From the NCBI RefSeq assembly GCF_016592155.1, contig NZ_AP024237.1:2480001-2544000 (forward strand): 64,000 nt of DNA, in the 5' to 3' direction. Under the pieces are notes generated by a model. The model had not been told where the DNA came from. It did not search any database and saw only the letters and a list, made by a program, of their open reading frames with translations. Position 1 is the stretch's first letter. The number at the start of each line of letters is the position of its first letter. Shown piece after piece: positions 37,199 through 45,459 of this stretch. The DNA is from Mycobacterium heckeshornense (GTDB lineage: Bacteria > Actinomycetota > Actinomycetes > Mycobacteriales > Mycobacteriaceae). The position numbers and the translations under genes were made by a program.

Positions 37199-38841
37199 TG
37201 ACTTGGGCCACTTTTGGAGGATCGGGGTGGTTGCGAGTCGCTGAGCTGGGGTTTTCGGTCGCGGCGGGTCGGAAGGTCTGCACTAATTGAAGTTCTTTAG
37301 TGTGCGCTGGTGGCGTATGTGCGCACGGTGAAGACGGCCTCGGGAGCAACCGCGGTGCAGATCGTGTGGTCTTCGCGGCGGGGATCGCGCCAGATTGAGC
37401 ACCTCGGCTCGGCGCACAGTGAGGCCCAGCTGGAGGCGCTCAAGGCGGCTGCGGCTCAGCGCGTGGCTGCCGGTCAGCAGAGCCTGGACCTGGGACTCGA
37501 GCAGGCCGCTGCCGGCGGTGGCCGGCCGCTGGAGATCGTGGCCTCCTGTTCTGAGCACCTGTGGGAGGCGTTGTGTCATGCCTATCGGGTGCTGGGCTTT
37601 GATGCCGCCACCGATGGAGATGAGGTGTTTCGGGACCTGGTGGGCGCCCGAATCATCGAACCGACCAGCAAGGTCGATGCGCTGCGGGTGCTTTCGGAGA
37701 CCGGGGTGGATTCGCCGGCCTATCGGACGGTGAAGCGGCGGCTGCCGATCTTCGCCAAACCCGAATTCCGGCAGGCACTTTCGGCTGCATGTGCAGCGCA
37801 CGCTGCGTTGGGTCCGGCCAGCCTGGTGCTTTACGACGTGAGCACCCTGCACTTTGAAACCGATGCCGTTGATGGGTTTCGCGAGCCCGGGTTTTCCAAG
37901 GAACGTCGACTCGATCCACAGATCACCCTGGGTTTGTTGACCGATGCGACTGGGTTCCCGCTGACAGTGGCTGCCTTCGAGGGCAACAAGGCCGAGACCG
38001 CGACCATGTTGCCGGTGATCAACGCGTTCAAGACCGCCCACCGCTTGAGCGAGGTCACCGTGGTCGCTGATGCCGGGATGATCTCTGAAGCCAACCAGGT
38101 CGCCCTGCAGGCCGCGGGGTTGTCGTTCATTCTGGGAACCCGGATCTCATTGCTGCCCAACGTGATCGCCGAATGGCGCGCTAAGCACCCGGACGAGGTC
38201 ATCCCGGACGGGTTGGTGTTAACCCAGCCGTGGCCGGCCACCTCAGCGGAGAAAGCCCGCGGTATCCCGGATCGGGTCATCTACTACCAGTACCGACATG
38301 ACCGGGCCCGGCGCACCCTGCGCGGCATCGACGAGCAGATCGCCAAGGCCCAGCGCGCCGTGGATGGGCATGCCCCGGTCAAGCGCAACCGCTACATCCA
38401 ACTCAGCGGTGCGACCAAATCGGTCAACCGCGCCTTGGAGGCCAAGACCCGTGCGCTGGCCGGCTGGAAGGGCTACACCACCAACTTGGTCGAACAACCC
38501 GCGCAGTTCGTCATCGACGCCTACCACCAGCTGTGGCGCATCGAGAAGGCCTTCCGAATGTCCAAGCATGACCTTCAAGCTCGCCCGATCTACCACCGCA
38601 CTCGCGACTCGATCGAGGCGCACCTCAGCGTCGTGTTCGCCGCCATGGCTGTATCGCACTGGATCGAACGCCAAACCGGCTGGAGCATCAAGAAATTCGT
38701 CCGCACCGCACGCCGCTACCGCACCGTGCAGATTCGCGCCGGACGACAAATCCTCACCGCCGCCGACGCCCTACCCGACGACCTCGCCGAAGCACTCGCC
38801 AAGATCCGCACCGACGGTGCGCACTAATTTGGCCCAAGTCG
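37199..38841 (+). mobile_element. IS1634-family insertion sequence
   Basis: 1643 bp with imperfect terminal repeats sharing GACTTGGGCCA, flanked by 9-bp direct repeats GGTGATACC (37190-37198 and 38842-38850). It carries one intact transposase. It lies in opposite orientation inside the ISL3 transposase gene, so it is the younger of the two insertions. Confidence 0.85.
37310..38827 (+). CDS. IS1634-family transposase
   Basis: 505 residues, intact. DDE-type transposase of the IS1634/IS4 group: V-L-Y-D-V-S-T-L-H-F holds the first Asp, V-T-V-V-A-D-A-G-M-I the second, and the W-R-I-E-K-A-F-R-M-S-K-H-D-L (Y-REK-like) helix region holds the Glu. Likely start is GTG 37310 (V-A-Y-V-R-T-V-K-T-A-S-G). 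Stop lies 14 bp from the right end of the IS. Close to transposases of mycobacterial IS such as IS1549. Confidence 0.92.
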   Translation: MAYVRTVKTASGATAVQIVWSSRRGSRQIEHLGSAHSEAQLEALKAAAAQRVAAGQQSLDLGLEQAAAGGGRPLEIVASCSEHLWEALCHAYRVLGFDAATDGDEVFRDLVGARIIEPTSKVDALRVLSETGVDSPAYRTVKRRLPIFAKPEFRQALSAACAAHAALGPASLVLYDVSTLHFETDAVDGFREPGFSKERRLDPQITLGLLTDATGFPLTVAAFEGNKAETATMLPVINAFKTAHRLSEVTVVADAGMISEANQVALQAAGLSFILGTRISLLPNVIAEWRAKHPDEVIPDGLVLTQPWPATSAEKARGIPDRVIYYQYRHDRARRTLRGIDEQIAKAQRAVDGHAPVKRNRYIQLSGATKSVNRALEAKTRALAGWKGYTTNLVEQPAQFVIDAYHQLWRIEKAFRMSKHDLQARPIYHRTRDSIEAHLSVVFAAMAVSHWIERQTGWSIKKFVRTARRYRTVQIRAGRQILTAADALPDDLAEALAKIRTDGAH

Positions 38842-40011
38842 GGTGATACCGGTGGCGATGAAGGCGTTGATCTCGGGCCACCAGGTGTCGACGGTGGCGG
38901 CCAGGGTGAGCAGCTCAGGGATCTGCGAGTCGATGCACCACGCCAGGAAGCGGTGCAGCCGATACCGGGTCAGGTGCGCATCGCCGCCGGCGTGCACGGT
39001 GGACAGCAGGGTGCGCAGTTCTTCCTTGGCGATCCACGCCGACAGGATCTGGCCGGTGTCGTCTTCGGCCACGATCGCGTTCCACATCGTGGCGAAATTC
39101 TTGTCCGACAAGCGTTCCCACGCGGTCAGCAGGCGCCGGCGGTGGGCCCATTCCGGGTCGAGTTTGCCGCCGCGGCGATCCCGCAGATCCCAGGTCACCC
39201 GGCGGCGCACCTTGGTCAACGCATCGTTGCCGAGTTTCACCAGGTGGAAGTGATCGACCACCACCGTGGCATTGGGCAACAACCCCGGTGTGCGGATCGC
39301 CGTGGCCTAGACCGCGGCCGGGTCGATCGCCACGAACTGAACGGCCTCGCGGAACTCCTGGCTGTGCTCGGCCAGCCAGTCGATCACCGCAGCACCGGTG
39401 CGGCCCTCGCGCTGCCCCAACAAGCCCTGATCTCCGGCTAAATCGACGAATCCGGTGTCCCACGGGTCAACCCGCACCCACCGCCCTGTCGTGGCGCACT
39501 GCTCCCAGCGGGGTTTGCCGCGGCGGGTCTCGTCGATACCGAGCACTGCCACCGGCGCGGGTTCGCATAGCCGTTCCTCGGCGTGCGCGACGAACGCGCG
39601 GTGCGCGGTCGGCCAGGATACCCCGTGGGCGGCCGCGACCTCGGCCACCGCCCGCCCGGCATCGCCGATCGCCGCACCGATCGCGGTACGCAACCGTGTG
39701 GTGGCCCGGGCCCGCGCCGGCACCTGCGCGATGGCCTCTGTGAACGAGGACTTCTCGCAGTAGTCCTCCCGGCAGCGCCAGCGGGTCTTGTGCCAGCGCA
39801 CCGTGATCGGGTCCTCACCATAGGGAATATCGCGCGGCGAGGTGCTCACCAGCTCCTTCACCGACCTGGACACCACCCCACACCCCGGGCACGCCGCCGC
39901 CGCTTCGTCGGCGGTGACCACATGAACCACACGGGTCCCGTCGACGTCCCGCTCGACACGCTCAACCCGTACTCCTGGCAACCCAAACAACAATGTCGTA
40001 CCGTCAGACAC
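38842..40011 (-). pseudogene. ISL3-family transposase, 5' and central part, with in-frame amber codon
   Basis: The N-terminal zinc-finger-like part has C-P-G-C ... C-R-E-D-Y-C, then an HTH and the DDE core (V-L-G-I-D-E-T-R-R-G, F-V-A-I-D-P-A-A-V). A TAG at 39307-39309 follows directly, and the same frame continues A-T-A-I-R-T-P-G-L-L-P-N-A-T-V-V-V-D-H-F-H-L-V-K. In ISL3 transposases a Tyr often stands at the TAG position. The frame then runs to I-A-T-G-I-T where the inner IS interrupts it. The rest is at 37046-37198. Non-functional. Confidence 0.88.
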
Positions 40012-40137
40012 GGCCCTCGGTCCCTTCTTCCGCCTGAAATCCGCAAACTTCAGACTTCAGAAGGCCGAGGGCCTCCCCATGCAACGACACGCCCTATGAG
40101 AGCGAAATCACAACTGCCCCTTTAAAATTGAAGAGCC

Positions 40138-40246
40138 GCCATAGCAGTAGGCCCGCCGCCGGATTGCCCAGCGGCATCGGATAGGGCGTCGGTGGCGGTG
40201 TCATCAGTTCGGGCGGCGGCACAGTCAGGCCGGTCCGGCGCCTCAC
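40138..40246 (-). pseudogene. 5' fragment of the satellite gene after terS
   Basis: Starts with GTG 40246, overlapping the terS stop (GTGA), so it was translationally coupled to terS. Reads R-R-R-T-G-L-T-V-P-P-P-E-L-M-T-P-P-P-T-P-Y-P-M-P-L-G-N then is cut by the ISL3 element. Continues at 36859-37013. Confidence 0.7.
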
Positions 40247-40608
40247 GACACGACGCCGGCGATGCCGTAGACGCCCCGAGTCGACCGCCGTTGTGCCTTG
40301 GGCTGGTTGTCGTCGTCAACGCCGGTGGGCAGGCCGAGCGCCGCGATCAGCCGGGCGTAGGCGATGCGCTGCTGGCGCAGCTCGGGTAGTGCCGGATTTG
40401 CCTTGCGGCCTTGCGGGCTATTGATCAGCGGGCCGTCGGCATCGAGCGCAGCCTGCAGAGCGTCGAGCGCGTCGACTGTGCGGCAGGCTTGCAACAGCAG
40501 GCCCTCCTCGTGCACGGCCAGCTCGTACTCGCCGACTGTCGTGTCCCACAGCCGACGGCCCGACTCCCGCAGGCCGTCGGGCGCCGACGGGCGTGGCTTC
40601 TGCGACAT
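40243..40608 (-). CDS. P27-family phage terminase small subunit
   Basis: 121 residues, ATG at 40608 with GAGGAG upstream. Pattern of P27 small terminases: R-P-S-A-P-D-G-L-R-E-S-G-R-R-L-W near the N-terminus, helix E-E-G-L-L-L-Q-A-C-R-T-V-D-A-L-D-A-L, then N-S-P-Q-G-R-K-A-N-P-A-L-P-E-L-R-Q-Q-R. It selects DNA for packaging. No large subunit follows, so packaging must use a helper phage's enzyme or is lost. That is the key argument for a satellite. Confidence 0.88.
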   Translation of the reverse strand: MSQKPRPSAPDGLRESGRRLWDTTVGEYELAVHEEGLLLQACRTVDALDALQAALDADGPLINSPQGRKANPALPELRQQRIAYARLIAALGLPTGVDDDNQPKAQRRSTRGVYGIAGVVS

Positions 40609-40928
40609 GTTGACTCCTCAATAGGGCGATCCGGTTCAGATCTCGGATAAACGCAAGCGCCTATGCCGCGAGAGGCGAAAACCCGCAGGTCGGAGGCCCC
40701 TCCCCAGGTCGAGGGCAGCCTGTCGCGCCGTCGCTAGCGTTGCAGTGGCGCAGCGAGTGTCGGCCGGGGGTGGTTTGGGCAGCGGCCCGCGCTGCGCTGG
40801 CTGAGGACGCAGCGGGGCCGCTGTGTGCGACGGGGCTCGGCGCAGGTACCGCAAAACTACGGCGGCCCTTTGCCTATTCGCGCGAAAGGAGGGGACGCAG
40901 GCCGACGCCGTCGCCATTCGTCATGTCT
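40609..40928. other. 320-bp stretch upstream of terS, candidate packaging (cos) region
   Basis: A minus-strand ORF (40636-40917, 93 codons) is Arg/Pro-rich with no family resemblance, so I do not call a gene. Just upstream of terS is where cos/pac sites and a small HNH gene usually sit in P27-terminase phages. GGTCGGAGGCCCC at 40689-40701 is a short palindromic stretch. No cos site can be proven by eye. Confidence 0.3.
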
Positions 40929-41189
40929 TTAGCGGCCAGCGCGTTGCCCACGGCTGCGGTGCGGTGCGGCGCCTCTGCGCCGGGCGCGGTCGCGCTCAAG
41001 CTCAAGCTGCGCGAGCAGTTTGCGCTCTCGCAGCTCGCGCGTCCCGATCGTTGTCGCCGGCGTGCGGCGACGGATCGACGTGTGCGGCTGCGCGAACCGA
41101 CCTGTGCGCGGACAGGTGAACGGCGCCGACGACATCACACCGACGGGCCGATTGCACTCTGTGCACGAGTACGAAAGACGCTGTGCCAT
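40929..41189 (-). CDS. Small putative zinc-ribbon protein of the satellite
   Basis: 86 residues from ATG 41189. Contains S-Y-S-C-T-E-C-N-R-P ... F-T-C-P-R-T-G-R, a partial zinc-knuckle pattern. A basic helical tail R-E-L-R-E-R-K-L-L-A-Q-L-E-L-E-R-D-R-A-R-R-R follows. Starts 4 bp from the stop of the upstream gene (41194). Function unknown. Confidence 0.5.
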   Translation of the reverse strand: MAQRLSYSCTECNRPVGVMSSAPFTCPRTGRFAQPHTSIRRRTPATTIGTRELRERKLLAQLELERDRARRRGAAPHRSRGQRAGR

Positions 41190-41193
41190 CGCG

Positions 41194-41959
41194 TTACCCG
41201 AACGCCGTGGTGCCGCCGACGCTGCGTTGACGTTCAGCGGCTTTGCGGGCTTCGCGCTCCCAAGCCTCATAGAGCGGCCCAGCCGCCTCGACGGCTTCGT
41301 CGAGGGTGGGGTACCAGAGCACACCACCGGCGCGCAGCCCGAGGATGTAGTTCTCGCTGACAGTCTGGCCGTGCAAGTGGTTTGAGACCGTGGTCGGATC
41401 GCGCCACTGGCCGCAGTTGAAGTGTCCGACGTTGAGGGCGTCGACGCCGCCGGGCACGAGATACAGATCCCTGATTTCGTAGAGGGTGTGCAGCTCGGCG
41501 CCGATTAGCTCGCGGTCGGCGTAGGCGGGCCTCCTCGTGGCGGCCGGTGCGCACGAGCTGGTCGAGCGACACACTGCCAAGCGCCTCGATCCGGCGCAGC
41601 TTGGTGATGGCGTCGTCGGCCAGTTCCGCGAGCCGCGGGTGGATTTCGTCGCGCGCCTTGCGGAGTGCCGAGAGGGCGCTGCTGGCGGCTGTCAGGATCG
41701 CCTGCGCGTAGGAGCTGCGCAGCCGTTGCGAGCCCAGCTCGTCGAGGAGCAGCCCGTCCAGCTCGGCGCGGTCGGCCCCGGCGAGGATCGCATCGCGTAG
41801 GGCGGTATGCTCGGGCTCGGCCGGGCGCTCGGCCTCAATGCGCGCAAGCCGGGCGACCTTATCGGTGACGGTGTCGGGCAGCTCGATACCACGGTCGTCG
41901 AGTTGTTTCAGGATGGTGCGCAGGCTGTAGGGGGCGCCGTCGCGGCTATTCCATGCCAT
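41194..41959 (-). pseudogene. Satellite protein of unknown function, frameshifted
   Basis: Two frames read as one protein if one base of the GG at 41524-41525 is removed: ...L-V-R-T-G-R-H-E-E-A-R joined to Y-A-D-R-E-L-I-G-A-E-L-H-T-L-Y. The restored protein would be 254 residues. The N-terminal half is helical and Ala/Leu/Arg-rich; the C-terminal half has H-F-N-C-G-Q-W-R-D-P-T-T-V-S-N-H. No family recognised. Either decay or an assembly error. Confidence 0.6.
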
Positions 41960-41976
41960 GAGTTTCGTTGTCTCCC

Positions 41977-42204
41977 TCAGCTATCACGTGACCCGGCGCT
42001 GTACTGCCGCAGGGCAGCCGCCGCTTGCTCTTTTGTGGTGCCGGTTTTGCGGTCGACGCCGCGCAGGTTGCGCAAAGCCTTGGCGGCGCGCTCGCGCGGG
42101 TCGGCGGGCTCGTCGGGTGGGCGTACGCGTGCGATGAGGAGGTCGAACTCCTCGGCCGACATATCGGCCAGCTGCTGCTCGGCCTGGGGGTCTAGTTCGC
42201 TCAT
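41977..42204 (-). CDS. Small acidic satellite protein
   Basis: 75 residues, M-S-E-L-D-P-Q-A-E-Q-Q-L-A-D-M-S-A-E-E-F-D, highly charged and helical. It lies in the minus-strand run between the HTH-like protein and the frameshifted gene. No family recognised; small ORFs of this kind are common beside mycobacterial satellite genes. Confidence 0.6.
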   Translation of the reverse strand: MSELDPQAEQQLADMSAEEFDLLIARVRPPDEPADPRERAAKALRNLRGVDRKTGTTKEQAAAALRQYSAGSRDS

Positions 42205-42208
42205 GCTG

Positions 42209-42586
42209 TCATGCTGTCCAATCCTCTTGTGCCGCCGCTAGGTTCGTACGGCGCGCGTATGCGAGCACTTCCACCTCGCGGAATGACCAGCCGTTGCCGA
42301 CGATTTCGCCGCCGAGGTCCTCCGCGTGGCGTTGAACGGTGCGCGTCGACCAGCCAAGGATTTCGGCCGCCAGGCGGGTGCCGATGCGCGCGCTCACAGC
42401 TCGCAATTCTTCTCGCTCGATCCGACCGGCGTGTCGCGATTGCGACGGGGTTTGATACTCGCGCGTGAGCCGGTCGAACAACTTCGACACCTCCCGTGGG
42501 TAAGGACGTCCGGCGATCCGGCGCTCACGCATGAAGGTGTTGAACACCCAACAGGCCGCGCGGATTTCGTCGTTGTCGAGGTTCAC
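42209..42586 (-). CDS. Satellite protein with helix-turn-helix-like segment
   Basis: 125 residues, GTG start overlapping the upstream stop (GTGA). The segment T-R-L-A-A-E-I-L-G-W-S-T-R-T-V-Q-R-H-A-E-D-L-G-G-E-I has the spacing of a helix-turn-helix, near residues 72-97, so DNA binding is likely. Could regulate the satellite or bind its origin; the role is an inference. Confidence 0.65.
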   Translation of the reverse strand: MNLDNDEIRAACWVFNTFMRERRIAGRPYPREVSKLFDRLTREYQTPSQSRHAGRIEREELRAVSARIGTRLAAEILGWSTRTVQRHAEDLGGEIVGNGWSFREVEVLAYARRTNLAAAQEDWTA

Positions 42587-42957
42587 CGCTGCCCCCGCGG
42601 ATTGAACGAGTCACGCCGTGTCTGGTACGCAACGCTCGGCCACGACCGGCACCACACGCCGCCGCTGAGGTCGACGAGCGTCCAATGCCCATCTGAGCCG
42701 CGTTCGTCGCACAGCGGCGAAATGAAGGTTCTTTCCGCGTGCGACGGCGGGCGTTTGAAGGTGGGCGAGCCGATCCAGGCGGTCCGGTCGCGGTCGCGGC
42801 GCTCTTGCAGGTGCTCGACCGGACCCTTGTCGATACGGCTGACGATCCCGACAAGCGCATCGAAAGCGTTTGCCGAGCCGGCGCTAATTTCGGTCTCTGC
42901 CAGCGGTTTTGCCGCTTCGCCGGCGTTTTGCTGCGGTGTGCCACCGCCTGAGTTCAC
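42583..42957 (-). CDS. Satellite hypothetical protein
   Basis: 124 residues from GTG 42957, which overlaps the previous stop (GTGA). The frame continues further upstream but the coupling decides the start. Soluble, with W-I-G-S-P-T-F-K-R-P-P-S-H-A-E-R-T and W-T-L-V-D-L-S-G-G-V-W. No family recognised. Confidence 0.6.
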   Translation of the reverse strand: MNSGGGTPQQNAGEAAKPLAETEISAGSANAFDALVGIVSRIDKGPVEHLQERRDRDRTAWIGSPTFKRPPSHAERTFISPLCDERGSDGHWTLVDLSGGVWCRSWPSVAYQTRRDSFNPRGQR

Positions 42958-43262
42958 AGCCACGGCAGCAGCTCCATCGCCAGCTCGACATTGCCGCGCA
43001 GGCACTCCTCGCAGGCGCATGCCAGCACCGAACTGATTTCGCGATACTTCGGTTCGCGCCCGGCAGCAATGTCGGCGCGCACCGACCCGAGCGCCTGCAT
43101 CGCACGCTCGTGCTCCTCGTAGGTGGCGCGCACGGCCCGCTTGATTCCGGCGCTCGCTCGGACGTTGTGGTAGGGCTTCGTTTTCGTTGTGCACGTGCGC
43201 CCCCGCGGTGCTGCGCAGGCTGGGCAGGGCACGCTGAGCGCATAGCTGGTGTAATCCGACAC
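42954..43262 (-). CDS. Zinc-finger satellite protein
   Basis: 102 residues from GTG 43262 with GGAGACAGG upstream. N-terminal C-P-A-C-A-A-P-R-G-R-T-C is a short zinc-finger-like motif seen in many actinophage proteins. H-N-V-R-A-S-A-G follows, and a second Cys cluster C-A-C-E-E-C lies near the C-terminus. Probably a DNA-associated phage protein; first of the small-ORF run after the primase. Confidence 0.65.
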   Translation of the reverse strand: MSDYTSYALSVPCPACAAPRGRTCTTKTKPYHNVRASAGIKRAVRATYEEHERAMQALGSVRADIAAGREPKYREISSVLACACEECLRGNVELAMELLPWL

Positions 43263-43335
43263 TGTCCTGTCTCCTCGAAAGTTGCTTTGAGCTGCTGTGT
43301 TTCGGTCGACAGTGCCATTAGTGCCTTTCTGAACT

Positions 43336-43365
43336 AAACCCCTCATACGCGCGCGTGAAGGGTTT
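43336..43365. repeat. Inverted repeat after the primase gene, candidate origin or terminator
   Basis: AAACCCCTCA, a 10-base CG-alternating loop, then TGAAGGGTTT: a 10-bp stem with one mismatch. Two direct GACACTAA repeats lie at 43376-43383 and 43385-43392. In PICIs the replication origin follows the primase gene, so this is a candidate. A transcription terminator is the alternative. Confidence 0.4.
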
Positions 43366-43410
43366 TGTTTGAAAAGACACTAACGACACTAAATCGCCCT
43401 GACCTGCGGC

Positions 43411-45013
43411 TTAGTCATCGGTTTCGATTGCCAGCGCGATGCCCTGAAACCAACGCTCGCCGTTGCTTTTCGTCAGCCTGACGCCGTCGCGCTTGGCGAC
43501 CGCCTCGTTAAAGCTGTTGCGGCCCATCGCCTCGCAGCCCTCCGCGGCGGCCCACGCCAGCCACGCCTCGAACAGCGCCCGCGCCTTGACCTTCGACACA
43601 GGGCTAGCCGTCGTGCAGCACTCAGAAATGAAGCGCCCCAAATGATCCGACTTGCGCCGGTAATCCGCGGTGGCAACCATCACCTCGTCGGGCTCATCCA
43701 GGCCCTCGATCTGATAGTCGGCGAGCCCTTGCACCGCCCACGCGAGGATCGCCTCGGCGTCGAGCTTGAGCTTGTCGGCCAGGTCGCCGTCGCGACGCTC
43801 GGGCGGCCACGACCACGTCGAAGCGGATCACGCGGAGCCGCCGCCAGAGGGCCTCATCGTCGCCTGTCACCTGCGGCGGATGGTTGGTCACCATAAACAC
43901 CGTGTGGCTCGGGTCGAAGTCGACCCAATACTGATACAGCTTGCGGGCCTTGATCCGATCACCGCCGGTGAGCCGCTTAACGGTCTCCTCGGCGAGCTTG
44001 GCGCCCTTGTCGGTTTCGCTCACGACGGCGATGCGCCTGCCTCGCAGGTCGACCTGCCCGATACTGCTGGTCTGCCCGGCAGTGAACAGGTGCGGGTCAG
44101 CGGTCATCGCGTAGCTGCCGAGCGCGTAGAGCACCGCGGCGATGAGGGTCGATTTCCCGTTGGCGCCGACTCCGGTGAGGATCGGCAGAATGTGCTGCTC
44201 GACCCGGCCGAGCAGCGCCATGCCGACGACGCGACGCGGGTACTCGCGGACGTCGTCGTTGGGCAGCACCTCCTCTAAAAACGCTTCCCACGTCGCCCCC
44301 GCGGCGGTGTCGTCATATGACGCCTCGGTGATCTGGGTGAGCAGGTCGTCGGGATTGTGGCTGCGCAGCGCCAACTCCCGCAGGTCTAGCGTCCCGTTGG
44401 CGCAGTTCAGCAGGTGCGGGTCTGAGTCGAGCTCCTCGACCTCGACGCGGAACTCGGGCAGGGCGGCAGCTATGCGCAGCACGCCGTCAATGCCGTTCGC
44501 GGTCTCACACCCGGCGACGGCCTTGCGCAGCTCGGGGTCGCCGAGCGAATCGTTTAGCGCGGCGCGCAGGGTGCGCAGCACGTACTCGCGCACGCGCTTG
44601 TCGCCGCCATCCTCAACCCACCGCCGGCCGCTCCAATAGAACCAGCCGAGGCCGTGAGCGTGAATTGCCTTGCCCGAGGACTGCTCTGCGAATAGATAGG
44701 CGATCCGCACTTGGCGACCGTGCTGCGCTGCCAGGTCGTCCCGCGAGCGCGGGGCGCGCAGCAGCCCGTCGAGTTTCAGCGCGTCGACGACCTCCAGGGG
44801 TACGCAGCCGTTATCGCAGTGGAGGGCGACGTATCCCGAGCGGCTCAGCACGGTGAGTGTTAGGGCGTCGCTGCCACCGCCGTCTAGGCAGGCGGGGCAC
44901 TGCGCGATGAGCCGCTTTGCACGAGTTAGCTTGCGGTATTCGAAGTCTCGTAGTTGGAGGGATGCCTCGACGTCGTCGAATGTGATGACGTGCGGGGTTT
45001 CCGAGTCGTTCAT
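43411..45013 (-). pseudogene. D5/P4-type primase-helicase, frameshifted near its C-terminus
   Basis: From ATG 45013 (MNDSETPHVITFDDVEASLQ). A Zn-binding segment C-P-A-C ... C-D-N-G-C lies near residue 40, a D5_N-like domain follows in the middle, then an SF3 helicase with Walker A G-V-G-A-N-G-K-S-T and F-M-V-T-N-H-P-P. The main frame runs past R-F-D-V-V-V into nonsense and stops at 43694. The other frame reads P-P-E-R-R-D-G-D-L-A-D-K-L-K-L-D-A-E-A-I-L-A-W through to 43411. One extra base at 43807-43808 explains it. It replicates the excised element in related satellites. The helicase core is intact, so a truncated product might retain activity. Confidence 0.8.
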
Positions 45014-45074
45014 CGGTACTCTCTTCGTTGCTTTCGTTGGTCCTTCGCGGTCACGGCACAGCCGTCGGGGGAAC

Positions 45075-45284
45075 TTATGGCTGCGTCGCGGCTTCGGTGA
45101 TCCGATCGACATATGCCTCAATTGATTTCGTGGTCACAAACCCGCGGCGGCCGATGTTGACCTTGACGAGCTCGCCGCGTTTGAACAGGTCGTAAATCTT
45201 CGTGACGCCAATGCCGCCGAGCCGCCGCCTCGCATCGGTTACCGACAGGAGGAGCGGCTGGTGGTCGCTGTTGTCCTTGTCCAT
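45075..45284 (-). CDS. Excisionase/MerR-like HTH protein
   Basis: 69 residues from ATG 45284. Winged-helix excisionase pattern: L-L-L-S-V-T-D-A-R-R-R-L-G-G-I-G-V-T-K-I-Y-D-L-F-K-R-G-E-L-V-K-V-N-I-G-R-R. Divergent from the integrase, with a 175-bp intergenic region containing a perfect palindrome. Probably the recombination directionality factor and possibly a regulator of its own promoter. Confidence 0.85.
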   Translation of the reverse strand: MDKDNSDHQPLLLSVTDARRRLGGIGVTKIYDLFKRGELVKVNIGRRGFVTTKSIEAYVDRITEAATQP

Positions 45285-45348
45285 GTGCTTCTGTCCCTTG
45301 TCTCGCGTTGTGATTCGCCGGTTTTCGCGAACTTGCTTGAAGCTATGG

Positions 45349-45360
45349 CGACACGTGTCG
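45349..45360. promoter_or_regulatory. Palindrome CGACACGTGTCG between xis and int
   Basis: A perfect 12-bp palindrome in the divergent int/xis control region. The related half-site GTGACAC lies near 45430, just before the integrase start. Candidate operator for a satellite regulator. Confidence 0.45.
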
Positions 45361-45459
45361 TCAGCGCCTTGAGTCATGCCGGGTGCCATCTCGTGTACGG
45401 TGCGGATACGCGATGACCACTTATCCCAGGTGACACAGATCACAACGAAAGGGCGGGCG

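Larger units (their letters stand above)
37022..40137 (-). mobile_element. ISL3-family insertion sequence, interrupted by an IS1634-family element
   Basis: Terminal inverted repeats begin GGCTCTTCGATTTTGACCGGG at the left and, reverse-complemented, GGCTCTTCAATTTTAAAGGGG at the right. The 8-bp duplications GCCATAGC flank them. Without the inner IS (37199-38841) and its extra target copy, the element is 1464 bp, a normal ISL3 size. The transposase is broken twice, by an in-frame TAG and by the inner IS. It inserted in the gene following terS. Confidence 0.88.

Noticed and set aside
36840..37349. 169-codon minus-strand ORF across the ISL3 left end
   Set aside because: It runs through three unrelated segments (satellite gene, ISL3 end, IS1634 end) in the wrong frame for each.
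40636..40917. 93-codon ORF upstream of terS as a possible HNH gene
   Set aside because: It lacks the paired Cys and His-Asn-His pattern; kept as intergenic.
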